From an uncultured Prevotellaceae bacterium (GTDB lineage: Bacteria > Bacteroidota > Bacteroidia > Bacteroidales > Bacteroidaceae): a DNA stretch of 33,041 nt. Every line of letters begins with the position of its first letter. Position 1 is the stretch's first letter. The stretch is taken from assembly GCA_902789415.1 (NCBI GenBank), contig CADAOD010000029.1:1-33041 (forward strand), read 5' to 3'. The position numbers and the translations under genes were made by a program. The notes under the pieces were generated by a model that made no database searches, was not told the origin of the DNA, and saw nothing but the letters and a program-made list of their open reading frames with translations. Positions 7,978 through 16,603 of this stretch are shown piece after piece.

Positions 7978-9228
7978 ATGGATTATAGCGAGAAGGAAAT
8001 AATGCTTCAGAAATATGCGGAGGCCAACCGCAAATTATCTCTTGCACAGGAGCAGTTGGAGGCCGCCAATCAGAAGCTGAAAGAGTATGAGGAGAAGGCC
8101 CAGAAAGCTGAGAAAGCAAGCAAGATGAAGTCGCTGTTCTTAGCCAATATGAGTCACGAAATCCGCACCCCCTTGAATGCCATCGAGGGTTTTTCTCGCG
8201 TTCTTGTCGAGACCGACTCGCAGGATGATCGCATGAAGTTCTTCGAAATCATTGAAAGCAACAATAACCGTTTGATGAGTTTGGTAAACGAGATTCTCGA
8301 CCTATCACGTGTAGAGTCGGGCGAGATCGTGATGAAGAAGTCGAGCACCGACCTCAACCAGCTCTGCGACAGTATTAAGAATCTGTTTAAGTTCCGTTGC
8401 CCCGAGACAGTAAAGCTCAGTTGGAAGAAACCCAACATGGCCGTTACCTTCAACACCGATGCTAACCGTATCACACAGGTATTCTCAAACCTCATCAGCA
8501 ACGCCTTAAAGCACACCTCATCGGGTAGCATCACTTATGGTTATCGCATGCTCGACGAAGGTTCAAACATCGAATTCTTTGTTCAAGACACCGGTTCGGG
8601 TATCAAGCCCGAGGATTTGCAGCATATCTTCAACACCTACGTATCTCGCGATGCCGAGAACAACAACGGCTACGGCTTAGGCTTGGCGCTGTGTAAGATT
8701 ATCGTCGAGAAGTTGGGTGGTAAGATATATGTCGAATCAACGGTAGGCGAAGGCTCGCTGTTCCACTTTGTGCTGCCCTTCGAGGGTACCATTGGTGGCG
8801 CCGAACCCGCCCGCAATACCACCACCTCTAACGTTCGCACCATTCGTGTGAGCGGTCGCCCCGACAATAAGAATAAGAAGACCATTCTGGTAGCCGAGGA
8901 CGAGGATAGCAACTACGAACTGGTAAAGATTGTGCTCCACAAGCGTTACCGCCTTATTCGTGCCCATAACGGTATCGAGGCTGTAACCATGAACGAAGAG
9001 GAGCACCCCGACCTGATACTGATGGACATTCGTATGCCCGAGATGAACGGCCTCGACGCTACCCGTATTATCAAGGAGGTAGATAGCGAGACGCCCGTTA
9101 TCGCCCTGAGCGCCTATGCCTTCGAGGAGAATATCCGCGATGCAAAGGATGCTGGCTGCGATGAGTTCATGCCCAAGCCATTTAAGGTTGAGAACCTGAT
9201 TGAGATGGTTGGCAAGTATCTCGACTAA
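7978..9228 (+). CDS. Soluble hybrid histidine kinase with receiver domain
   Basis: A 416-residue cytosolic kinase. The order is an N-terminal coiled coil (about 8-50), HisKA with phospho-acceptor His60 in MSHEIRTPLNAIEG, HATPase (DTGSGIKPEDLQHIF and GYGLGLALCKIIVEKLGG) at about 160-265, a short linker, and a receiver domain (about 298-416). The receiver has acidic EDED, Asp350 in LMDIRMP, and KPF near the end. There is no membrane segment and no recognisable sensor domain, so the input is probably a partner protein or the coiled coil. No response regulator gene is adjacent. The next gene starts 34 nt after the stop. Confidence 0.93.
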   Translation: MDYSEKEIMLQKYAEANRKLSLAQEQLEAANQKLKEYEEKAQKAEKASKMKSLFLANMSHEIRTPLNAIEGFSRVLVETDSQDDRMKFFEIIESNNNRLMSLVNEILDLSRVESGEIVMKKSSTDLNQLCDSIKNLFKFRCPETVKLSWKKPNMAVTFNTDANRITQVFSNLISNALKHTSSGSITYGYRMLDEGSNIEFFVQDTGSGIKPEDLQHIFNTYVSRDAENNNGYGLGLALCKIIVEKLGGKIYVESTVGEGSLFHFVLPFEGTIGGAEPARNTTTSNVRTIRVSGRPDNKNKKTILVAEDEDSNYELVKIVLHKRYRLIRAHNGIEAVTMNEEEHPDLILMDIRMPEMNGLDATRIIKEVDSETPVIALSAYAFEENIRDAKDAGCDEFMPKPFKVENLIEMVGKYLD

Positions 9229-9262
9229 AAGAATATATTTTTTAGCGTATTATCTATACATT

Positions 9263-10336
9263 ATGGGAAAACTAGCTGTACAAAAGTACTTTTCGTTTAC
9301 AATTCTTATTTTTACAGTGCTTGTTATGATATTCACCATCGTGGGTCTCTACGGCGGTGATGTTCAGCCTGCAGGTAATACCGCTCGCGCCATGCTGGTG
9401 TATGCCCTGCCCGTGCTGATAGCAGTCAATGTGGTGCTGTTTATTTACTGGGTTGTTATGCGCCGCTTCCACTGGGCCTTTATTCCGCTCATTGCCATTC
9501 TGTGCTGCATTCCCTACTCAGGCACCCTTTATCAGTTTGGTTCGCTCGACGAGCTTGCCGACTCTAAACCCGGTATTAAGGTAGCTACCTACAACGTGGC
9601 CATGTTCGGTCGCGAAACCTCGGGCTTTATCGCAGCCGATATCCTGAGCGAGATGAAGAAGCAGAAGGTTGATGTGGCCTGTTTCCAGGAGTACAACGAC
9701 CAGAGCGGCGACAAGAAGAACAGCGATTTGTACAAGGAGTACTTCCCCTTTATGGCACAGGGCGAGCACGATATGGTAATCTATAGTCGTTACCCTATCG
9801 TTAAGTCGAAGAACATGAACTTCGAGATGACCAACAACAGCGCCATGTGGGCCGAGGTAAACTATAAGGGCACCGTTATCCGTGTGTATAACGCCCACTT
9901 GGAAACCACCGGTATCAACACCACCCTGCACAAGGCTGGTAAGCTCATGAATCAGGGTATGGATATCGAGAGCAATGCGCTCATGCGTGCCTTCTACGGC
10001 AACTACACCTTAGGTATGATTGCCCGTTCGGGGCAGGCCAACATCCTGGCGATGGACATGCGCGATTGCGAGCGCCCCATCATCGTATGCGGCGACTTCA
10101 ACGATGTGCCCTACTCTTACGTTTACAACACCATGTTGGGCGATAGGGTTGATGGCTTTGCCGAGTGTGGTAGCGGCTTTATGTACACCTTCCGTGGTGG
10201 CAATAAAAAGGTGCGCATCGACTATATCTTCCACGATAAGGCCTTCTTAGGTCTCTCGTATTACAAGCGCGAGGTAAGTTATTCCGACCACAACCCCGTG
10301 TTCTCAAAAATTCAGATTCCCCAAGCACAGCAATAA
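9263..10336 (+). CDS. Membrane-anchored endonuclease/exonuclease/phosphatase-family protein
   Basis: A 357-residue protein. Two or three N-terminal membrane helices (about 8-32, 45-66, 70-90) are followed by a DNase I-like EEP hydrolase domain from about residue 104. Conserved metal/catalytic positions are visible: Asn111 in TYN, Glu143 in FQEY, His212 in NAHLET, Asp278/Asn280 in GDFND, Asp320 in RIDYIF, and Asp342-His343 in SDHNPV. The substrate (phospholipid head group, nucleic acid or phosphate ester) is unknown, and the active site probably faces the periplasm. An upstream in-frame start at 9200 overlaps the kinase gene and is not preferred. Confidence 0.9.
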   Translation: MGKLAVQKYFSFTILIFTVLVMIFTIVGLYGGDVQPAGNTARAMLVYALPVLIAVNVVLFIYWVVMRRFHWAFIPLIAILCCIPYSGTLYQFGSLDELADSKPGIKVATYNVAMFGRETSGFIAADILSEMKKQKVDVACFQEYNDQSGDKKNSDLYKEYFPFMAQGEHDMVIYSRYPIVKSKNMNFEMTNNSAMWAEVNYKGTVIRVYNAHLETTGINTTLHKAGKLMNQGMDIESNALMRAFYGNYTLGMIARSGQANILAMDMRDCERPIIVCGDFNDVPYSYVYNTMLGDRVDGFAECGSGFMYTFRGGNKKVRIDYIFHDKAFLGLSYYKREVSYSDHNPVFSKIQIPQAQQ

Positions 10337-10346
10337 TACAACAAAG

Positions 10347-10375
10347 AATCCCGCCGTTCGAGCGGGATTTTTTTT
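10347..10375 (+). terminator. Intrinsic terminator
   Basis: AATCCCGC (10347-10354) pairs with GCGGGATT (10362-10369) around a 7-nt loop, followed by six Ts. It ends the EEP gene. The convergent AlaX-like gene stops at 10377 and may use the same stem. Confidence 0.9.
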
Positions 10376-10376
10376 G

Positions 10377-10844
10377 TTATTGTACTATCTTAAATCTTAC
10401 ACGGAACGAACGTTCTTGCTCATCCCAATTGGTGCCTAATAGTTCAAAGCGCCCTATTTGGCTGGTGCTCCTTACGTGCTTACCAATACAAGGGCACACG
10501 TCGTAATCGCCAATGCGCACCAGGCGGATGGTCTCCGATGCATCATCGGGCAGTCGGTCCAGCGTCACATCATCGGGTATCGTGTCGCGGGTCACAAATT
10601 CAAACGTCACAGGCAGATCCTGCTCAATCAGGTCGTTCATGCGCTCCTCTATCTCACGCTCCTCGGCGCGCGATGGTTTCTGGTCCAGGTGGAAACTCAT
10701 CTTACTCTTCTTGCGCTCCACATGGGCATTATACGATCGTCCGCAGTCAAACATCCTTATCATCGTTTGGTTCAGCAGATGCTCGGCTGTATGTGCGGGT
10801 GGAAACTCCTCTTTGTTGTGCTCGTTTAATATATAATCGGCCAT
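10377..10844 (-). CDS. AlaX-like stand-alone tRNA-editing domain protein
   Basis: A 155-residue protein of the second additional domain (SAD) family of threonyl/alanyl-tRNA synthetases. The zinc site is visible as His18 and His22 in HTAEHLL and Cys119 and His123 in CPCIGKHV. Such proteins deacylate mischarged tRNA, usually Ser-tRNA(Ala), in trans. The sequence is short and lacks an OB-fold, as in type I AlaX. An upstream in-frame start at 10865 overlaps the promoter -7 box, so 10844 is chosen. Amino-acid specificity cannot be read from sequence. Confidence 0.82.
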   Translation of the reverse strand: MADYILNEHNKEEFPPAHTAEHLLNQTMIRMFDCGRSYNAHVERKKSKMSFHLDQKPSRAEEREIEERMNDLIEQDLPVTFEFVTRDTIPDDVTLDRLPDDASETIRLVRIGDYDVCPCIGKHVRSTSQIGRFELLGTNWDEQERSFRVRFKIVQ

Positions 10845-10862
10845 ATCTTTAAAATTTTGGCG

Positions 10863-10894
10863 CAAAAATACGAATTTTAATTAAAAAAAGCAAG
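10863..10894 (-). promoter_or_regulatory. Promoter for the AlaX-like gene
   Basis: -7 box TATTTTTG (10863-10870) and -33 CTTG (10891-10894) with a 20-nt spacer, reading on the minus strand. It places the transcription start near 10856 and so excludes the longer ORF start. Confidence 0.7.
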
Positions 10895-10912
10895 TTTCTT
10901 GCAACTTTTTCA

Positions 10913-10920
10913 TACCTTTG
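10913..10920 (+). promoter_or_regulatory. Promoter -7 box TACCTTTG for the GIN-domain lipoprotein
   Basis: Consensus box 45 nt upstream of the ATG at 10966, divergent from the AlaX-like promoter. No ideal -33 element is visible. Confidence 0.65.
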
Positions 10921-10965
10921 TGCGTCAAACCTATAAAAATAAACCAATTAAAGTAATAAAGAAGT

Positions 10966-11646
10966 ATGAAAAAAGTATTGTTTTTGATGTTCAGCGTTTT
11001 GGCGCTCACATCTTGCAAAGTAAACTTAGGCGACTGGAGCGGAACCGGCAACCAGATCGAACCCAGTGGCAACGTAATCACTAAGACCTACAAGGTATCT
11101 GCCTTCGAGGAGATTAACATGAGCTGGGTAGGTCATGTAGAGATTGTACAGGACGAGAAGAAGAGCGGCACCATCGAGCTTACCGCCCCCGATAACTACC
11201 AGGAACTGTATAAGTTCGAGAGCAAGGATGGCAAGCTTACCATCGCTAACACCAAGAAGAGTATCAATATCCATACCCGCAACGTAACCATTAAGGTTTA
11301 CACCGCCGACCTGATTAACATCCACAATAGCGGTGCCGCCAGCATCGAGATGGACAGCTTGGATACCGACCGCCTGAAGATTATCAACAGCGGTGTTGGT
11401 CACATCGAGATAAGCGGTATTGCCGACGATGTAGAGCTGCGCAACAGCGGTGTAGGCAGCATCGAGGCCGGTCAGCTTAAGGCACTCAACGTTAAAGCCA
11501 ACGTATCGGGTGTAGGCAGCATCGAGTGCTACGCCAGCGAGAGCATCGAGGGTCATGTATCAGGTGTTGGTTCGTTAGAGTACGGCGGCCATCCCAAAAA
11601 GAAGGATACCCACCGCTCCGGCGTCGGCAGCATCAACGAAATATAA
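10966..11646 (+). CDS. GIN-domain (DUF2807) lipoprotein
   Basis: A 226-residue predicted lipoprotein with lipobox LTSC (Cys17). The rest is a Bacteroidota-type GIN domain, previously called a putative auto-transporter adhesin head. Repeated short beta-turn units such as NSGVGHIE, NSGVGSIE and VSGVGSIE (about residues 135-225) indicate a right-handed beta-helix that ends in the same motif (SGVGSINEI). The lipobox residue +2 is Lys, with no obvious export motif, so inner or outer membrane placement is open. Biological role unknown. It is a single gene closed by a strong bidirectional terminator. Confidence 0.88.
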   Translation: MKKVLFLMFSVLALTSCKVNLGDWSGTGNQIEPSGNVITKTYKVSAFEEINMSWVGHVEIVQDEKKSGTIELTAPDNYQELYKFESKDGKLTIANTKKSINIHTRNVTIKVYTADLINIHNSGAASIEMDSLDTDRLKIINSGVGHIEISGIADDVELRNSGVGSIEAGQLKALNVKANVSGVGSIECYASESIEGHVSGVGSLEYGGHPKKKDTHRSGVGSINEI

Positions 11647-11647
11647 A

Positions 11648-11685
11648 AACAATAATTCCCGCCCAACTGGGCGGGAATTATTGTT
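11648..11685. terminator. Strong bidirectional terminator between convergent genes
   Basis: A perfect 17-bp stem: AACAATAATTCCCGCCC (11648-11664) with its complement (11669-11685) around a 4-nt loop. It begins 1 nt after the GIN gene stop and overlaps the first base of the amylase stop codon. The A/T-rich lower stem gives U-tracts in both directions. Confidence 0.93.
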
Positions 11686-13340
11686 TATGCTCTGAACTTC
11701 AGCACTACGGCGCCGTTCTTAGGAACTTCTACCACTACCGCCTCGTCGCGCTTAAAATGCAGACGGAACTTAGCGTCTGTTAGCAAGTCGGTTACCTGCG
11801 AGTTCTTCTCGCTCAGACCTAAGTAATCAAAGGCGTGGGCGGGAATATTTACGTTCACCGTAGTAGCCTGGTCGGCAAAGTTGGCAATCACTAAGATAGC
11901 CTCACCGCCGTGCTTACGAATAAAGGCATACTGGCGCTGCAGATGGCCGTTGGCATACATCAGGTCGAACATCTCGCCCTGCGTGATGGCCTTCTCCTTT
12001 TGTGCCAGCGTCATCACCTTACGGTACATATCGTATATGTATTTTTCGCGAATGGTGTATTTGCGGTTAGCCGCACGCACCATCGTATCCACGCTCCAGT
12101 AGTCGAAGATGGTTGTTCGTCCGTCGCAGCCGCTAAAACCCTCCTTATCCATACCACGCTCACCATACTCCTGACCGAAGTAAATCATCAGCGGGTTCTG
12201 CTGCAGCAGGGCCGATACTACTAATCCAGGAATACCCTTGCGGCCGTCGCCAGCAAAAAAGTCGCTGGCCACGCGCTGCTCATCGTGATTCTCCAGGAAG
12301 TACAGCATGTGCTGTTTGATATCATCCGTCTGCTGCCAGGCGCCAGTAATCGCATGGGTACTCTGCTGGCCGCATATCACGCTGCGCACCGTATCGTACA
12401 TACCCACCTTATCATACAGGTAGTCGAAACCTGCACCTAAGTAGTTACGATACTCGGCAGGATTATACACCTCGCCGATAAACACGCACTCAGGATAGCG
12501 GTACTTCACCTTATCCGTAGCCCAGTGCCAGAAGGCAGCAGGCACCATCTCGGCCATGTCGCAACGGAAACCGTCAACGCCCTTAGCCGCCCAGAACAGC
12601 AGTATATCCGCCATCTTATCCCACGTGTTGGGGATAGGATTAAAGTGTCCCACGCCGCCGGCATAGTAATCCACGCCGTAGTTCAGCTTCACCGTCTCGT
12701 ACCAGTCGTTCATGCCAGGTGCATTGTGGAAACAGTCGTTACCCGTAGCCTTGGCGGGCTCTTCGTGATACTCCTCGGTCTCGCCGTGATACAGGTCGAA
12801 GTAAGGATGGAAACGCTGACCGGGACAATAATAAAAATTGTTCTGCGGGTCGAATCCGTTCTGTGGGTTATCCTCCTCACCCAAGTCCTTCACCCCTTGT
12901 GGCTTGCAGATAGAGTGATACTGGCGTGCCACATGGTTGGGCACAAAGTCGATAATAAGTTTCAGTCCGGCCTTGTGCGTGCGCTCAACCAGCGCCTCAA
13001 ACTCCTGCATGCGCTGCTCTACGTTCTCGGCCAGATCAGGGTCGATATCATAGTAGTCGGTAATGGCGTAAGGCGAACCAGCCTTACCCTTCACCACCGC
13101 AGCGTGCTGTTTGGGAATGCCGTACTGGGTGTAATCCGTTTGCGAAGCGTGTCGGATAACACCAGTGTACCAAATATGGCTCACGCCCATCTCCTTGATA
13201 GCTTTCAAGGATTTGGGCGTGAAGTCGTTCAGTTTTCCGCAACCATTCTCGGCAATCGTGCCATCCTCTTTACGAGTAACGTTATGATTGCCGTACAATC
13301 GCGTAAAAACCTGATAAATTATCATCTTATTCGATGCCAT
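11685..13340 (-). CDS. Cytosolic GH13 alpha-amylase-family glycosidase
   Basis: A 551-residue enzyme of the alpha-amylase clan acting on alpha-1,4-glucans or maltodextrins. The (beta/alpha)8 signatures are IIDFVPNHVA, Asp261 (nucleophile) in GFRCDMAEM, Glu290 (acid/base) in FIGEVY, and Asp353 in LENHDEQR. No signal peptide is present, so it probably works on intracellular glycogen fragments. The ORF overlaps the fabD end by 14 nt. A second ATG at 13325, one base after the fabD stop, is an equally good start that would begin MIIYQ. Either arrangement suggests translational coupling to fabD. Confidence 0.92.
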   Translation of the reverse strand: MASNKMIIYQVFTRLYGNHNVTRKEDGTIAENGCGKLNDFTPKSLKAIKEMGVSHIWYTGVIRHASQTDYTQYGIPKQHAAVVKGKAGSPYAITDYYDIDPDLAENVEQRMQEFEALVERTHKAGLKLIIDFVPNHVARQYHSICKPQGVKDLGEEDNPQNGFDPQNNFYYCPGQRFHPYFDLYHGETEEYHEEPAKATGNDCFHNAPGMNDWYETVKLNYGVDYYAGGVGHFNPIPNTWDKMADILLFWAAKGVDGFRCDMAEMVPAAFWHWATDKVKYRYPECVFIGEVYNPAEYRNYLGAGFDYLYDKVGMYDTVRSVICGQQSTHAITGAWQQTDDIKQHMLYFLENHDEQRVASDFFAGDGRKGIPGLVVSALLQQNPLMIYFGQEYGERGMDKEGFSGCDGRTTIFDYWSVDTMVRAANRKYTIREKYIYDMYRKVMTLAQKEKAITQGEMFDLMYANGHLQRQYAFIRKHGGEAILVIANFADQATTVNVNIPAHAFDYLGLSEKNSQVTDLLTDAKFRLHFKRDEAVVVEVPKNGAVVLKFRA

Positions 13341-14217
13341 GTGCTGAAACCTCTTTGTTGATCTTAGCGATCATACCCTGCAGGGCCTTACCAGGACCGC
13401 ACTCAGTAAAGTCGTCGGCACCATCGGCAATCATGTTCTGTACGCTCTGAGTCCAGCGAACCGAGCTTGTGAGCTGAGCAATCAGGTTAGCCTTAATCTC
13501 AGCGGGATCGGTATGAGGCTTAGCATCAACGTTCTGGTAAACGGGGCACTTAGGAGTCTTAATCTCAGTAGCCTCGATAGCTGCCTGCAGCTCGTCCTTA
13601 GCAGGCTGCATCAGTGGCGAGTGGAAAGCACCGCCCACCTTCAGCACCAGTGCACGCTTAGCACCAGCAGCCTTCAGGCGCTCGCAAGCCTCCTCGATAG
13701 CCTCTACGTTACCGCTGATAACCAGCTGTCCGGGGCAGTTATAGTTAGCTGCAACTACTACACCCTTACCCAGCTTGCTAACCTCGGCGCAAACCTCCTC
13801 TACCTTCTCATCGGGCAGAGCAATGATAGCAGCCATAGTTGAGGGCTGAGCCTCGCAAGCCTTCTGCATAGCCATAGCACGAGCGTAAACCAACTTCAAA
13901 CCATCCTCAAAGCTCAGGGCGCCAGCAGCAGTAAGAGCCGAGAACTCACCCAGTGAGTGACCGGCAACCATCTTAGGATCAAAAGCGTCGCCCATGCAGA
14001 GTGCCGAGATAACGCTGTGAAGGAAAACGGCGGGCTGTGTAACCTTAGTCTGCTTCAGCTCCTCGTCGGTACCAGCAAACATAATATCAGTAATACGGTA
14101 GCCAAGAATCTCGTTGGCCTTCTCAAAAAGTTCCTTTGCCAGTGGGTTGGTGTCGTACAAGTCCTTACCCATTCCTACAAACTGTGCTCCCTGTCCGGGA
14201 AAAACAAATGCTTTCAT
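13327..14217 (-). CDS. fabD: Malonyl-CoA:ACP transacylase
   Basis: Transfers malonate from CoA to acyl carrier protein for fatty-acid synthesis. It has 296 residues, normal for FabD. Visible are FPGQGAQ at the N-terminus, the nucleophile Ser88 in GHSLGEFSAL, and the catalytic His199 in GGAFHSPLM. Base composition is that of a well-expressed core gene. The GH13 gene overlaps or abuts its stop codon, an unusual pairing of functions. Confidence 0.97.
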   Translation of the reverse strand: MKAFVFPGQGAQFVGMGKDLYDTNPLAKELFEKANEILGYRITDIMFAGTDEELKQTKVTQPAVFLHSVISALCMGDAFDPKMVAGHSLGEFSALTAAGALSFEDGLKLVYARAMAMQKACEAQPSTMAAIIALPDEKVEEVCAEVSKLGKGVVVAANYNCPGQLVISGNVEAIEEACERLKAAGAKRALVLKVGGAFHSPLMQPAKDELQAAIEATEIKTPKCPVYQNVDAKPHTDPAEIKANLIAQLTSSVRWTQSVQNMIADGADDFTECGPGKALQGMIAKINKEVSAHGIE

Positions 14218-14291
14218 CTTTCTTTAATTTTACTATTTTACAATTATCTAATTTACTAACTAAAAATCCTCCTTTTGCTCTTTTCAGGATG

Positions 14292-14299
14292 CAAAATTA
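14292..14299 (-). promoter_or_regulatory. Promoter -7 box TAATTTTG for fabD
   Basis: Consensus TAnnTTTG on the minus strand, 75 nt upstream of the fabD ATG. The implied leader contains GGAGG about 50 nt from the start, too far to be a Shine-Dalgarno site. Confidence 0.6.
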
Positions 14300-14373
14300 C
14301 TAAAACTTTCTGAAAAATGCCCCCTAATCACTATTTTTTTGCCTAAAGTGGTGCGAATATCGAAAAATTGGTG

Positions 14374-14381
14374 TAATTTTG
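14374..14381 (+). promoter_or_regulatory. Promoter -7 box TAATTTTG for the ThiE/TenI gene
   Basis: Consensus box ending 19 nt before the ATG at 14400. A TTG at 14379 would be an in-frame start but lies within this box. Confidence 0.65.
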
Positions 14382-14399
14382 CAGTTAGAAAGAGAACAG

Positions 14400-15017
14400 A
14401 TGGCAAAAATGAAGCTTATTGTAATGACGAAACCCACATTCTTCGTCGAGGAGGACAAGATACTTGCAAACCTCTTCGAGGAGGGATTGGATAATCTGCA
14501 CCTGTACAAACCAGGTGCTTCGCCCATGTATTCTGAGCGCTTACTGACTCTACTTGGCGACGACTATCACAGCAGAATCACCGTACACGGTCACTTCTAC
14601 TTAAAAGAGGAGTACCGCCTGCGCGGCATACATATCGACGATGCGTTCACCGAGGCTCCTGTAGGCTATAAAGGCAACATCAGCCGCACGTGCCACGCAA
14701 TCAGCGAACTCAAGGAAACAAAAAAGAAGTCGAACTATGTTTTTCTGCAGTCCATCTTCGACAGTCAGACCAACGCCGACGAAAAGCAGACGTTTACGAT
14801 GGACGAGTTGCGCGAGGCCTCAAAGCAAGGTTTAATAGATAAGAAGGTGTTTGCCTTAGGCGGAATGAATCTCGACCGTGTAAAGGCTATCAAGGATTTA
14901 GGTTTTGGAGGCATGGTGATATGCGGCGACCTATGGAACCGCTTCAACATCCACAACGAGATCGACTACAAGGCCCTTCTTAACCACTTTGAGAAACTGC
15001 GAAAAACTATCGATTAG
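14400..15017 (+). CDS. Thiamine phosphate synthase/TenI-family protein
   Basis: A 205-residue TIM-barrel protein of the ThiE/TenI family. ThiE joins the pyrimidine and thiazole phosphates of thiamine, and TenI-type members act on the thiazole. Family marks include the LHLYKPGA strand, RITVHGHFYL, the HIDDAF phosphate-site region, FLQSIFDSQTN and FALGGMNLDRVKAIKDLGFGG. It is divergent from canonical ThiE, since the VQLR/K motif near the N-terminus is replaced by NLHLYKP. The exact reaction is therefore uncertain. prs follows after 41 nt and may be cotranscribed. Confidence 0.78.
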   Translation: MAKMKLIVMTKPTFFVEEDKILANLFEEGLDNLHLYKPGASPMYSERLLTLLGDDYHSRITVHGHFYLKEEYRLRGIHIDDAFTEAPVGYKGNISRTCHAISELKETKKKSNYVFLQSIFDSQTNADEKQTFTMDELREASKQGLIDKKVFALGGMNLDRVKAIKDLGFGGMVICGDLWNRFNIHNEIDYKALLNHFEKLRKTID

Positions 15018-15058
15018 CATGCTAAAGTACTAATATATAATATAAATAGGTATTAACA

Positions 15059-15997
15059 ATGAGTGATAAGAGCTCCTTTTTGGTATTCTCAGGAACAGCC
15101 ACGAGATACCTGGCAGAGCGAATCTGTCAAAGTCTTGGTTGTCCGTTAGGTAAGTTACAAATCACAAAATTCTCTGATGGAGAGTTTGCTGTTTCGTACG
15201 AGGAAAGTATCCGCGGTCGCGACATCTTCCTGGTTCAAAGCACCTTCCCCAGTTCCGACAATTTGATGGAGTTGCTGCTGATGATCGATGCAGCTAAGCG
15301 TGCTTCGGCCCGCACCATCAATGCCGTTATCCCCTACTTCGGATGGGCCCGCCAGGACCGTAAGGATAAGCCCCGTGTAAGCATTGGTGCAAAGTTGGTA
15401 GCCGACCTTCTGAGCGCTGCTGGTGTTAACCGTGTAATTACTATGGACCTTCACGCCGATCAGATTCAGGGTTTCTTCGACGTTCCTGTCGATCATCTTT
15501 ATGCATCAAACGTTATTCTGCCTTACCTGCAGTCGTTGAACCTCGACGACCTGGTAATCGCTTCGCCCGATGTTGGTGGTTCAAAGCGCGCCAACACCTA
15601 CGCCAAGTATCTGGGCTGCCCACTGGTGCTGTGTAACAAAACCCGTGCCCGCGCCAACGTGGTAGCATCAATGCAGATTATTGGTGAGGTAGAAGGTAAG
15701 AACGTAGTGATTATCGACGATATGGTTGATACTGCCGGTACCATTACCAAGGCAGCCGACCTGATGAAGGAGCACGGTGCCAAAACCGTTCGTGCTTGCG
15801 CCAGCCACTGCGTCATGAGTGGTCCTGCCAGCGATCGCGTACAGGCTTCGGCCCTCGAGGAGATTGTATTCACCGATTCTATTCCTTACACCCAGCGTTG
15901 TGCAAAGGTTAAGCAGCTCAGCGTAGCCGAGATGTTTGCCGAGGCCATCCAGCGTGTAATCGATAACAAGAGTATTAGCGATTTATACATCGTATAA
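15059..15997 (+). CDS. prs: Ribose-phosphate pyrophosphokinase
   Basis: Makes PRPP from ribose 5-phosphate and ATP for nucleotide, His and Trp synthesis. It has 312 residues, the standard length. Visible are FSDGEFAVSYEESIRG, the flexible-loop YFGWARQDRKDKPR, the metal-binding DLHADQIQGFFDVPVDHL, and the PRPP loop VIIDDMVDTAGTI. The stop codon overlaps the next ATG (TAATG), so the following lipoprotein is translationally coupled. No TAnnTTTG box lies directly upstream, which suggests transcription from the ThiE/TenI promoter or a weak AT-rich one. Confidence 0.97.
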   Translation: MSDKSSFLVFSGTATRYLAERICQSLGCPLGKLQITKFSDGEFAVSYEESIRGRDIFLVQSTFPSSDNLMELLLMIDAAKRASARTINAVIPYFGWARQDRKDKPRVSIGAKLVADLLSAAGVNRVITMDLHADQIQGFFDVPVDHLYASNVILPYLQSLNLDDLVIASPDVGGSKRANTYAKYLGCPLVLCNKTRARANVVASMQIIGEVEGKNVVIIDDMVDTAGTITKAADLMKEHGAKTVRACASHCVMSGPASDRVQASALEEIVFTDSIPYTQRCAKVKQLSVAEMFAEAIQRVIDNKSISDLYIV

Positions 15998-16569
15998 TGA
16001 CCCACCGTAGTTTTATCGGACTGGCAGTTGCAGGCCTTGTGCTTTGCGCCTGCCAGTCTGATGTTTATCAGATAAAGGGTTGCGCCCCCGAGCTGAAGGA
16101 TGGCGATACCGTAACGCTAGCCTTCGAAGACCCGCCACAAAAGGTACTCGGTCAGGCCATTGTCAGCGGCGGCACCTTTAAGTTTGTCGGCACCACCGAT
16201 ACCACGCTGTTCTGCCGTGCTTACCTTAACCGCCAGCAGCTCAGCAGTTGCAGCTTCTTCTTAGAGCCGGGCGAGATAACCATCGAGCTTTACCAGCATC
16301 CCCGCCCCTCTCGTGTGTCGGGCACCGTGCTCAACAATCAGTGGCAGGCCCTTAACGATACCGTGCAGAAGCTTGGCACCCAGCTCATCCGTCTGGCCCA
16401 GCTCTCTACCCGCACCAATGCGGCCCACCGCCAGCGGTTGCAGCAGCAGGTAGATAGCCTGCACCGCCGCATCAGCGATTGCATCACGCAAACGGGCCAA
16501 CGCAACAGCCAGAATGTTCTTGGCCGATACATTCAGCAAAACTATAAAAAACCCGAGTTCAAAGACTGA
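15997..16569 (+). CDS. DUF4369-type lipoprotein lacking a thioredoxin domain
   Basis: A 190-residue predicted lipoprotein with lipobox LCAC (Cys19). Residues about 24-105 (KGCAPELKDGDTVTLAF through FFLEPGEITIEL) match the DUF4369 beta-sandwich that usually precedes a TlpA-like thioredoxin domain in Bacteroidota. Here it is followed only by a helical, Gln/Arg-rich tail (about 120-185) and no CxxC. Function unknown. The ATG shares a base with the prs stop codon, and a terminator overlaps its own stop. Confidence 0.82.
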   Translation: MTHRSFIGLAVAGLVLCACQSDVYQIKGCAPELKDGDTVTLAFEDPPQKVLGQAIVSGGTFKFVGTTDTTLFCRAYLNRQQLSSCSFFLEPGEITIELYQHPRPSRVSGTVLNNQWQALNDTVQKLGTQLIRLAQLSTRTNAAHRQRLQQQVDSLHRRISDCITQTGQRNSQNVLGRYIQQNYKKPEFKD

Positions 16570-16585
16570 ACCCGGGTTCTTTTTT
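16550..16585 (+). terminator. Intrinsic terminator overlapping the DUF4369 stop codon
   Basis: AACCCGAGTTC (16550-16560) pairs with GAACCCGGGTT (16568-16578) with one mismatch, followed by C and six Ts. The TGA stop at 16567-16569 lies in the stem. Confidence 0.85.
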
Positions 16586-16603
16586 ATGCTTTTACCTATG
16601 TAA

